Assembly: GCA_965662885.1 (NCBI GenBank)
Contig: CBFIJI010000102.1
Span: forward strand, 1 to 7,427
Source of the DNA: CBFIJI01 sp965662885
Lineage (GTDB): Bacteria; Bacteroidota; Bacteroidia; Flavobacteriales; Flavobacteriaceae
Reading direction: 5' to 3'
Length of the DNA stretch: 7,427 bases
The notes beneath the pieces are model-generated. The model searched no databases, had not been told where the DNA came from, and was given only the letters and a program-made list of their open reading frames with translations. Every line of letters starts with the position of its first letter. Positions within the stretch are counted from its first letter, which is position 1. Position numbers and translations under genes: made by a program. This document shows, in pieces, positions 1 through 5,421 of the stretch.

Positions 1-969
1 ATGCGCGATGAAGCCAAAGCTGTTTTAGCTTCCGTAGAGGAAACTTTGTCGATTGGAAAAGCGGGAAACCTTCCTGCACAAATCACCCACCATAAAATAA
101 TTGGAAAAAACAATTGGGGTCTATCCAAACAAACCTTAGAAATGGTCGATGCTTTTAGAGCAGAAGGGCATAGTGTCTATCTCGATCAATACCCCTACAC
201 CGCTTCCCAAACTTCGATCAATGCTTTAATTCCACAATGGGCACAAGCAGGAGGTCGGGAGGCCTTGTTAAAACGTCTAGAAGATCCTAAAATTCGGAAG
301 CAAATTAAAGATGAAGTCATCTATCGGATTCAATTCGATAGAGGAGGGGGAGACCCTAAAAATGTCTTTATCTCGGAATGTAAATGGATGCGGGATTATG
401 AAGGTAAAAATTTAGCAGAATTAACCCAAGAACGTGGGAAAGATCCCACACCCGAAAATGCTGCTGAAACGGTATTTGCAATTATCAAGGGAGGTGGAGC
501 ACGAGCGGTATATCACGCCATCAGTGAGCAAGACATTCAAAACATCATGCAACACCCTTTGGCCATGATCGCTTCCGACGGTCCCTTAATGGAATTTAAT
601 GTGGGTAAGCCTCACCCTCGTTCCTATGGAACATTTGCCCGGGTTCTTGGAAAATATGTTCGGGAGGACGCCATTATTCCCTTGCAAGAAGCCATTCGAA
701 AAATGACCAGTTTACCAGCAAAAGCCCTACGAATCAAAGAACGGGGACTCTTAGTAAAAGGCTATTTTGCGGATGTCGTGATTTTTGATCCAGAAACCAT
801 AACCGATCATGCTACCTTTGAAAATCCCCACCAATACGCAACAGGAGTATCCCATGTAATCGTTAATGGTGAAGTGGTAGTGAAGGATGGGGTGCATCAA
901 GGGAACACCCCAGGACGCGTACTCTTTGGTCAAGGCTATAGCAAAAGGGGAGGGGAGCCTAAGAAGTAA
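1..969 (+). CDS. N-acyl-D-amino-acid deacylase-like amidohydrolase, C-terminal part (5' truncated by window edge)
   Basis: This is the C-terminal 322 residues of a D-aminoacylase-type amidohydrolase, a family that removes the acyl group from N-acyl-D-amino acids with a metal centre in a TIM barrel. Seen here: a strand-5 type motif ITHHK with His30/His31, the family motif DQYPYTAS at about 62-69, the strand-8 type ASDGP with Asp193, the stretch KPHPRSYGTFARVLG at 203-217, and a closing composite-sandwich region (KGYFADVVIFDPETI, about 253-267, then a VIVNGEVVVKDG strand pair). The N-terminal sandwich half, the HxH metal motif and the bridging Cys known in this family are missing. Full-length members are roughly 480-560 aa, so about 200 residues lie upstream and the ATG at position 1 is almost certainly an internal Met. 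The fragment has no frameshift. The exact substrate cannot be told: related enzymes act on other N-acyl amino acids or cyclic amides. Family assignment is secure, D-specificity is inferred. Confidence 0.85.
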   Translation: MRDEAKAVLASVEETLSIGKAGNLPAQITHHKIIGKNNWGLSKQTLEMVDAFRAEGHSVYLDQYPYTASQTSINALIPQWAQAGGREALLKRLEDPKIRKQIKDEVIYRIQFDRGGGDPKNVFISECKWMRDYEGKNLAELTQERGKDPTPENAAETVFAIIKGGGARAVYHAISEQDIQNIMQHPLAMIASDGPLMEFNVGKPHPRSYGTFARVLGKYVREDAIIPLQEAIRKMTSLPAKALRIKERGLLVKGYFADVVIFDPETITDHATFENPHQYATGVSHVIVNGEVVVKDGVHQGNTPGRVLFGQGYSKRGGEPKK

Positions 970-985
970 GTATTTTCGTTCACTA

Positions 986-1015
986 CTAAGCCCTAAAAAT
1001 AGGTAGCCTTTTTTT
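986..1015 (+). terminator. possible weak terminator after the deacylase gene
   Basis: Seventeen bases after the stop codon, CTA (986-988) plus CCTA (992-995) can pair with TAGG plus TAG (1000-1006) around an AAAA loop with a 3-base bulge. CC and a run of seven T (1009-1015) follow. The stem is short and AT-rich, so this is a weak intrinsic terminator at best, but the position and T-run fit. Confidence 0.3.
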
Positions 1016-1057
1016 CGATCAAGCTAGGACTTCTTTAGGTCGATTTCATAAGGCTAC
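1003..1057. repeat. 8-base inverted repeat in the spacer after the deacylase
   Basis: GTAGCCTT at 1003-1010 and its exact reverse complement AAGGCTAC at 1050-1057 are separated by 39 bases. The T-run follows the first arm, not the second, so this is not a standard terminator for the upstream gene. It could be an mRNA structure, an operator-like pair or chance. The rest of the 970-1174 spacer holds only a 12-codon open frame and a weak promoter-like box. Confidence 0.3.
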
Positions 1058-1150
1058 AACTCAACTTTGATGGATTTGGATCATTATAAAAGGAGTAAAT
1101 AAGGATGCCCGTAAAAAGGGGAAAACAGACTTTCAATTTTTAAATTGCCG

Positions 1151-1158
1151 TATCTTTA
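1151..1158 (+). promoter_or_regulatory. promoter -7-like box upstream of the first barrel gene
   Basis: TATCTTTA matches the Bacteroidetes -7 element TAnnTTTG except for the final G, and lies 16 bases before the ATG at 1175. No clear TTG occurs at the expected -33 spacing. If used, the mRNA leader would be only about 10-15 bases. Confidence 0.3.
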
Positions 1159-1174
1159 TACAAACCTAAATCCA

Positions 1175-1942
1175 ATGAATACCTACCTAAAAAAACCTTT
1201 TAATTTTTTTTTAAAAACGAGCTGCTGTCTTGTCGTACTCCTTTTAAGTACCGTTAACGGATATACACAAGATACGACTACTCAAAAGTTGAGTAAGCGT
1301 TTTTCTTTTGAAATCAATACAGGCGTTCCTATTCTTCTTGGAGGTCGTATTGAAGGAATAACACCTTTATTCAACAAACGTTTAGCTGTTTTTTTTGCCT
1401 ATGGAAAAAACAACTTAAAACTTACGAATACTGGCCTTAAAATTACAGCGCAACAAACAGCATTAGCTACTAGTTTAATTGGTATTCCGGGAATAGATCA
1501 GCTTATTCAAACGAGCATCGATCAAGTCATCAATGATCCGAATACCAAAATAGGTCTCCGGTATTGGGAATACGGGTTTCAATATTATTTAAATCCCTTG
1601 GGGAATGGCTTCTTCATGGGATTAAGCTGGGGAAGTATATCCATGGATTACCGATTTGATTGGCAAAAAATAAACTTGGAGGACTTGGGGTTACCGTCGA
1701 TAACATTCAATAATGATTCAGAAAACAACTTTGAATTTACACAATTAAAAATAGGCTATAAGTCGGCCAAAAGAATTTATTTAAAGGGAGAATTAGGTGT
1801 CAGTTTTATCGATTTACCCAAACAAATCACCTTGTCCAATGTTGTCTTAACACAAAAATTAGCTGTGGACTATCCGTGGATGTATATGGAGAAAGCCAAG
1901 CTTTTACTTTCAGCAACTGTTGGTGTTGGATATCGATTTTAA
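1175..1942 (+). CDS. predicted secreted outer-membrane beta-barrel protein (255 aa)
   Basis: I do not recognise a named family. The product begins with a basic N-terminus (KK at 6-7, K14) and a hydrophobic core at about 15-26, giving a signal peptide probably cut after Gly29 (VNG|YTQ). The mature part has alternating polar/hydrophobic strands rich in Gly and aromatic residues, for example the GFQYYLNPLGNGFFMGLSWG stretch and LKIGYKSAKRIYLKGELG. It ends GVGYRF with a C-terminal Phe, the usual signature for BAM-dependent insertion in the outer membrane. The ATG at 1175 is chosen over the in-frame TTG at 1145 because it puts the basic signal-peptide start directly at the N-terminus. The length fits an 8-12 strand barrel. 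It is followed by two further barrel genes, from which it differs in sequence. Function is unknown; a structural or porin-like role is possible but not shown. Confidence 0.75.
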   Translation: MNTYLKKPFNFFLKTSCCLVVLLLSTVNGYTQDTTTQKLSKRFSFEINTGVPILLGGRIEGITPLFNKRLAVFFAYGKNNLKLTNTGLKITAQQTALATSLIGIPGIDQLIQTSIDQVINDPNTKIGLRYWEYGFQYYLNPLGNGFFMGLSWGSISMDYRFDWQKINLEDLGLPSITFNNDSENNFEFTQLKIGYKSAKRIYLKGELGVSFIDLPKQITLSNVVLTQKLAVDYPWMYMEKAKLLLSATVGVGYRF

Positions 1943-2038
1943 AGAAGTAGGTTATCCACATGAAGAAGAATAATTATAAAATGGTCAATCGCTAGAAAAA
2001 CCGAAAAAATTACTTTAATGATACTGATTTATGGCCTA

Positions 2039-2068
2039 TTGCTGACCAAAAACGATTGAATACATCTT
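2039..2068 (+). promoter_or_regulatory. weak promoter-like pair before the second barrel gene
   Basis: TTG at 2039-2041 is followed after 19 bases by TACATCTT (2061-2068), a partial match to TAnnTTTG at correct spacing for a Bacteroidetes promoter. It lies 21 bases before the ATG at 2090. The rest of the 147-base spacer 1943-2089 shows no convincing gene or terminator. Confidence 0.22.
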
Positions 2069-2089
2069 AAACCCCAAAAACCTATACCA

Positions 2090-2590
2090 ATGAAAAAAAC
2101 AGTAATACTTTTTAGTTTTTTTATTACAGCAATCACATCAGCACAATTTGTAGAACCGGGTGATTTATTACTCAGCGGAAGTGCAGGTTTGATTAATTTT
2201 AACTATCACGTTCAGGGCGAATATGCAATAGGAGATAATATCACCGCTGGTATTTTTTTAGGTGTTTTTAAGGACAGAGACGTTGCCACCCAACATGGAG
2301 TAAACATAGCAGTGCTTAAAGAAGAAGTGAATGCATTTGGAATTCGTGGAAGTTACCACATTGTAAATGATGATTTTTTTAATTTCTATACTGGACTCGA
2401 TACTGGAGTTGGGTTTCTATCAATAAAAGGAGAAACTGAATCTGAAAAAGGGCAAATAAAAGAAAATCGATTTCTTTATGGGGGACATATAGGAATTCGC
2501 TTTGCACTTACTGATAATCTGGCACTTTTTGCCGAAACTGGTTATATAAGTGTCTATAACTTAAAACTAGGAGCAAGCGTTCGGTTCTAA
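2090..2590 (+). CDS. small outer-membrane beta-barrel protein, tandem paralogue A (166 aa)
   Basis: The product starts MKK, has a hydrophobic signal core (about 4-16) and a likely signal-peptidase I site TSA|QF (after residue 18). The mature part, about 148 residues, shows repeated amphipathic strands with Gly turns (SGSAGLINFNYHV, ITAGIFLGVF, FYTGLDTGVGFL, YGGHIGIRFAL) and ends GASVRF. This is the layout of an 8-stranded OmpA/OmpX-like barrel of the 'outer membrane protein beta-barrel domain' type. It aligns without any gap to the next gene's product with about 50 identical residues of 166 counted by eye (roughly 30%); the most conserved blocks are SAGL (31-34), ITAG (51-54) and YGGH (130-133). 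The leader before the ATG is A-rich with no Shine-Dalgarno sequence, normal for Bacteroidetes. Role unknown; ligand, adhesion or membrane-integrity functions cannot be separated from sequence. Confidence 0.78.
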   Translation: MKKTVILFSFFITAITSAQFVEPGDLLLSGSAGLINFNYHVQGEYAIGDNITAGIFLGVFKDRDVATQHGVNIAVLKEEVNAFGIRGSYHIVNDDFFNFYTGLDTGVGFLSIKGETESEKGQIKENRFLYGGHIGIRFALTDNLALFAETGYISVYNLKLGASVRF

Positions 2591-2609
2591 AAAATAGTTG
2601 AATATTTTT

Positions 2610-2636
2610 TTGTTTACCATTAAATAGTTACTTTTA
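2610..2636 (+). promoter_or_regulatory. Bacteroidetes-type promoter before the third barrel gene
   Basis: TTG (2610-2612) and TACTTTTA (2629-2636) sit 16 bases apart, close to the TTG/TAnnTTTG sigma-factor consensus of this phylum (last base A instead of G). The -7 box is 28 bases before the ATG at 2665, leaving a leader of roughly 20 bases. The same TACTTTTA occurs upstream of the E1 gene at 7421-7414. Confidence 0.42.
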
Positions 2637-2664
2637 TAAATCACAAATCTCAAAACTTAACCTA

Positions 2665-3165
2665 ATGAAAAATCTATTAATAGTAGTATCCTTCCTTTTT
2701 ATTAGCCTATCTTATGGGCAATTTATAGAAAAATCTAATGTTTATGCCACCCTTAGTGCTGGTTTATTAAACAATGACTTTCATGTCATGGCAGAATATT
2801 CAATATCGAATAAAATTACTGCTGGTGCTTTTTACTCGCTACACAAAAAATCAATAACTCACCAAAAACTAAACCAAGTTTTAGGAACTGAAAAATACTC
2901 TGCAAATTCCTATGGTGTTCGTATAAGTGCGCATTTTATCAATACAGATAAATTTAATTTGTTTGTTGGAGCTGATTTAGGAATGGAAAAAGTAAAATAT
3001 ACAGGAACCGACCAAAAAGTAATTGTTAAATATAAAGGTCAAGAATTTATCTATGGTGGTCATCTAGGATTCCGTTATTTATTTTCTGAATCCTTTGGTG
3101 CATTAGTAGAAGCTGCGTATATGGATGATCCCATTATTAAAGTTGGATTATCTTACCGATTTTAA
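2665..3165 (+). CDS. small outer-membrane beta-barrel protein, tandem paralogue B (166 aa)
   Basis: This is the duplicate partner of the preceding gene, with exactly the same length. It has a signal peptide (MKN start, hydrophobic residues 4-15) with a likely cut SYG|QF after residue 18, the same position as in its partner. Strand-like segments include ATLSAGLLNNDFHV, ITAGAFYSL, SYGVRISAHF, LFVGADLGM and FIYGGHLGFRYLF, and it ends GLSYRF. The loops between about residues 60-80 and 106-127 are the parts most different from paralogue A; in a barrel these would be surface-exposed loops, so divergence there fits changed ligand contact or immune/phage evasion (inference). A plausible promoter of its own lies in the 74-base spacer, so the two copies may be expressed separately. 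Specific function unknown. Confidence 0.78.
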   Translation: MKNLLIVVSFLFISLSYGQFIEKSNVYATLSAGLLNNDFHVMAEYSISNKITAGAFYSLHKKSITHQKLNQVLGTEKYSANSYGVRISAHFINTDKFNLFVGADLGMEKVKYTGTDQKVIVKYKGQEFIYGGHLGFRYLFSESFGALVEAAYMDDPIIKVGLSYRF

Positions 3166-3254
3166 TTAATTGTTTTATTTAAGCTTTTTTGCACAATATT
3201 TTGAATGATAATTAATATTATGTTAAATAGAGTTTTATACTCACCTCTTTATAC

Positions 3255-3273
3255 ATTAAAAAGCGTTTTTAAT
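3255..3273. repeat. perfect AT-only hairpin ATTAAAAA-GCG-TTTTTAAT
   Basis: Two 8-base arms (3255-3262 and 3266-3273) pair perfectly around a GCG loop in the very AT-rich spacer 3166-3317. Lacking G-C pairs in the stem, it is a poor intrinsic terminator, though the T-run in the second arm on either strand could give weak bidirectional termination. An operator-like site for the downstream cluster is the other option. Nothing else in this spacer looks like a gene. Confidence 0.35.
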
Positions 3274-3292
3274 ACGATATGAATTAATAGCA

Positions 3293-3301
3293 TAAGTTTT
3301 G
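3293..3301 (+). promoter_or_regulatory. possible promoter -7 box for the DUF2911/amidohydrolase cluster
   Basis: TAAGTTTTG resembles TAnnTTTG with one extra T and lies 16 bases before the ATG at 3318. No TTG is found at -33 spacing. The leader then reads A-rich (AACAAAA just before ATG), as expected for Flavobacteriia translation starts. Confidence 0.28.
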
Positions 3302-3317
3302 TAATTTTAAAACAAAA

Positions 3318-3863
3318 ATGAAATTTTTAAAAATAATTGGTTTTACCCTTGGTGGATTAATTGTCCTTGTGGCTATACTATTTGTTTACACGACCTTTAT
3401 CAATCCAAAAAGCCCAAGAGAGCAAACCACTTTTACTCAAGATGAATTATCGCTTTCTGTGGATTACTCAAGTCCCTTTAAAAGAGATCGTTTAATTTTT
3501 GGTAAACAAAAAGACAATGCTTTAGTTCCTTATGGTAACTATTGGCGTTTTGGTGCCAACATGGCCACACGTTTAAAAAACAATCAACCAATTGGTTTTG
3601 CTGGACGTCCATTGCCGGCTGGAGACTATCGTCTATATGTTATCCCCTATGCAGACCATTGGATTATAGCCGTTCATTCTGATCCAATTGGAAGTGGTGC
3701 CTCAACTCCAGATCCAAAAGAAGACATTATGCGAGTCCAAGTTCCTGTGATGTCTTCTGAAGAGGTTAGTGAACAACTTACCATCAATTTTATTGAAAAA
3801 GCGAATACATTACTCCTTAGAATTCATTGGGATACAACCCTAATCAATATTCCTATCAACTAA
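3318..3863 (+). CDS. membrane-anchored DUF2911 domain protein (181 aa)
   Basis: DUF2911 is a family common in Bacteroidetes with no established biochemical role. Seen here: a basic start (K2, K5) followed by a hydrophobic helix at about 6-28, then an outside domain with the family's landmarks: VDYSSP (48-53), the RDRLIFG block (56-62), VPYGNYWRFGAN (70-81), the PLPAGDYRLYVIP strand pair (98-110) with HW at 114-115, and a closing LRIHWDTTLINIPI strand (167-180). The positive N-terminus suggests an uncleaved inner-membrane anchor with the domain in the periplasm; a cleaved signal peptide is less likely because no good cleavage site follows the helix. Many relatives are plain secreted proteins, so the anchor is a local trait. 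The stop codon overlaps the start of the next gene (TAATG), pointing to translational coupling with the amidohydrolase. Confidence 0.85.
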   Translation: MKFLKIIGFTLGGLIVLVAILFVYTTFINPKSPREQTTFTQDELSLSVDYSSPFKRDRLIFGKQKDNALVPYGNYWRFGANMATRLKNNQPIGFAGRPLPAGDYRLYVIPYADHWIIAVHSDPIGSGASTPDPKEDIMRVQVPVMSSEEVSEQLTINFIEKANTLLLRIHWDTTLINIPIN

Positions 3864-4996
3864 TGCGCTTCGCTTGGATTTCTATTAAAACCTTTATAAA
3901 GGTGGTAATAATGCTTGCTTTTTTAGGGGGAATGTCGTACTATATAATTGATAAAATTCAGGAAAAACAAAACCTGATGGATATTGAGACCTATACGCCT
4001 AAATCCACTTTAGTAGTCAAAGAAACCCTTATAGAACGGGCAAAATTTCCTTTTATTGATGTTCATAACCATCAATTTGACATGCCTGTCAAAAATTTAG
4101 AAAAGCTCGTTGCAGAGATGGATGCTATGAACATGGCATTTATGATCAATCTTAGTGGCTATCGAGGGCTTTATCTTAAAGAATCGCTTAAAAATATTAA
4201 GAACAACGCCCCTACCCGCTTTGGATTATTTCTAAATATTGATTTTGAAGCCATTGATACGCCAAGTTTTGCTGCTGACAATGTAGCCTTGATTAACCAA
4301 GCTGTTTCGGATGGTGTGATGGGTCTTAAAGTCTATAAATCTCTTGGATTGACCAGTAAAGACAGTCAAGGAAACCGTATTGCCATCGATGATCCCCGTT
4401 TAGATCCCATTTGGAAAGCCTGTGGGGATAATGGAATTCCTGTTTTAATCCATTCGGGAGAACCCGCCTCCTTTTGGATGCCAAAAGACGAACACAATGA
4501 ACGTTGGCTTGAATTACGACAAAAACCAGGACGTTATCGTGACCCCAAGACCAACCCTTCCTTTGAAGCTGTGCTTTCAGAACAACATCGGGTATTTAAA
4601 AAACACCCCAACACCCAATTTATCAATGCCCACTTAGGGTGGATGGGAAATGATTTAGACCGCTTAAGTGCCCATTTGGATGAATATCCCAATGTAATGA
4701 CCGAAATTGGTGCTGTTTTAGCTGAATTAGGGCGACAACCACGAAGGGCACGTCGTTTTTTTGTGGACTATCAAGACCGTATTCTTTTTGGTAAAGACAG
4801 CTATAAAGTAAAGGAATATAACACCTACTTTAGGGTACTGGAAACCAATGACGAATACATTCAGTATTATCGAAAACGACACGCCCACTGGAAAATTTAT
4901 GGATTGGGACTCCCCGATTCTATTTTAAAAAAAGTTTACTACAAAAATGCTTTAAAAATTTTAAAGACCGTTCCCACTAATATTTATAATGAATAA
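3863..4996 (+). CDS. membrane-anchored amidohydrolase, Amidohydro_2 type (377 aa)
   Basis: This is a TIM-barrel metal-dependent hydrolase or decarboxylase of the amidohydrolase-2 group. After an N-terminal hydrophobic anchor (about 12-29, preceded by R2, K9, K13) the catalytic domain starts near residue 60. Metal-site candidates are all present: HxH in FIDVHNHQF (His68, His70), Lys156 in GLKVYK, His197 in LIHSGEP, His257 in INAHLG and Asp312 in LFGKDS. The late block FRVLETNDEYIQYYRKRH...GLPDSILKKVYYKNALKIL is a recognisable C-terminal pattern of this subgroup. The ATG at 3863 is preferred over an in-frame TTG at 3827, which would lie inside the DUF2911 gene; ATG gives a TAATG overlap. Inside-positive charge places the enzyme in the periplasm. 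Substrate is unknown: the family covers lactonases, aromatic decarboxylases and others, so calling it an amide hydrolase would be premature. Confidence 0.85.
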   Translation: MRFAWISIKTFIKVVIMLAFLGGMSYYIIDKIQEKQNLMDIETYTPKSTLVVKETLIERAKFPFIDVHNHQFDMPVKNLEKLVAEMDAMNMAFMINLSGYRGLYLKESLKNIKNNAPTRFGLFLNIDFEAIDTPSFAADNVALINQAVSDGVMGLKVYKSLGLTSKDSQGNRIAIDDPRLDPIWKACGDNGIPVLIHSGEPASFWMPKDEHNERWLELRQKPGRYRDPKTNPSFEAVLSEQHRVFKKHPNTQFINAHLGWMGNDLDRLSAHLDEYPNVMTEIGAVLAELGRQPRRARRFFVDYQDRILFGKDSYKVKEYNTYFRVLETNDEYIQYYRKRHAHWKIYGLGLPDSILKKVYYKNALKILKTVPTNIYNE

Positions 4997-4998
4997 CG

Positions 4999-5313
4999 AT
5001 GCTTATAATCAACACACCAACATTTCCGAACAAAACTATTAAAGACGTCCATGGAATTGCCCGTGGAAGTACTGTACGATCACGAAATATCGGGCGTGAT
5101 ATTTTTGCCGGCTTAAAAAACATCATAGGGGGTGAAATCAGTGAATACACCGAATTACAAGCAGATTCAAGAGAACAAGCACTACAACGCATGATTGATG
5201 ATGCAGAAAAAATGGGTGCAAATGCGATTGTTAATGTCCGCTTTACCACCTCAGTCATCACACAAGCCGCTTCAGAAATATTGGCCTATGGCACTGCCGT
5301 AACCTTAGAATAG
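4999..5313 (+). CDS. YbjQ/UPF0145 family protein (heavy-metal-binding domain family, DUF74), 104 aa
   Basis: The length (about 105 aa) and pattern match the UPF0145/YbjQ family: an initial beta-strand, GIARGSTVRSRNIGRDIFAG at 19-38, the GGEISEYTEL block at 44-53, a helix with REQALQRMIDDAEKMGANAIVNVRF (58-82), and the closing EILAYGTAVTLE. Family members form small ring-like (pentameric) assemblies and have been annotated as heavy-metal binding, but a firm function is not established. This copy has no Cys or His cluster, only His18, so metal binding is doubtful here. There is no signal peptide, so it is cytoplasmic, unlike its two upstream neighbours. It starts two bases after the amidohydrolase stop, so it very likely shares their mRNA. 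Confidence 0.88.
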   Translation: MLIINTPTFPNKTIKDVHGIARGSTVRSRNIGRDIFAGLKNIIGGEISEYTELQADSREQALQRMIDDAEKMGANAIVNVRFTTSVITQAASEILAYGTAVTLE

Positions 5314-5322
5314 TTCACTAAT

Positions 5323-5421
5323 ATGCTTTTTTTAATCCCCGTTTTCTTCTTGCTTATATATTTAATTTTCAAACGTATCGAAGCGGAGAAAAAAGAAAAT
5401 TTTGAAAAGAGAGACTATTAA
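5323..5421 (+). CDS. 32-residue single-helix membrane peptide
   Basis: A short open frame begins nine bases after the YbjQ stop. It encodes an N-terminal hydrophobic helix (residues 2-16, LFLIPVFFLLIYLIF) followed by a strongly charged tail (KRIEAEKKENFEKRDY, 17-32). Positive residues flank only the C-terminal side of the helix, so the tail should face the cytoplasm with the N-terminus out. A coherent helix plus charged tail, close operon spacing and an ATG start argue that it is a real small gene; non-coding AT-rich DNA seldom gives so regular a pattern. No family recognised. Its stop TAA (5419-5421) interlocks with the stop of the opposite-strand E1 gene. It may be a partner or membrane tether for YbjQ (inference). 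Confidence 0.6.
   Translation: MLFLIPVFFLLIYLIFKRIEAEKKENFEKRDY

Noticed and set aside
751..933. A 60-codon minus-strand open frame inside the deacylase gene.
   Set aside because: Antisense to a conserved sandwich domain, with no family features.
1003..1057. The 8-base inverted repeat as the terminator of the deacylase gene.
   Set aside because: The 39-base spacer is long and no T-run follows the second arm; kept only as a repeat.
1145..1174. In-frame TTG start giving a 10-residue longer N-terminus for the first barrel protein.
   Set aside because: The extension places uncharged polar residues before the signal peptide, and the ATG at 1175 gives a normal basic signal-peptide start.
1960..2070. 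A 37-codon frame with one internal TAG between the first and second barrel genes, looking like a broken small gene.
   Set aside because: No recognisable protein pattern, no supporting start context, and the length is within chance for AT-rich DNA.
3827..3862. In-frame TTG start for the amidohydrolase inside the DUF2911 gene.
   Set aside because: The extra residues are encoded by the conserved end of DUF2911, and the TAATG overlap start is more typical of coupled genes.
4977..5261. A 94-codon minus-strand open frame overlapping the YbjQ gene.
   Set aside because: It lies opposite a well-supported conserved gene and its translation has no family pattern; a shadow frame.
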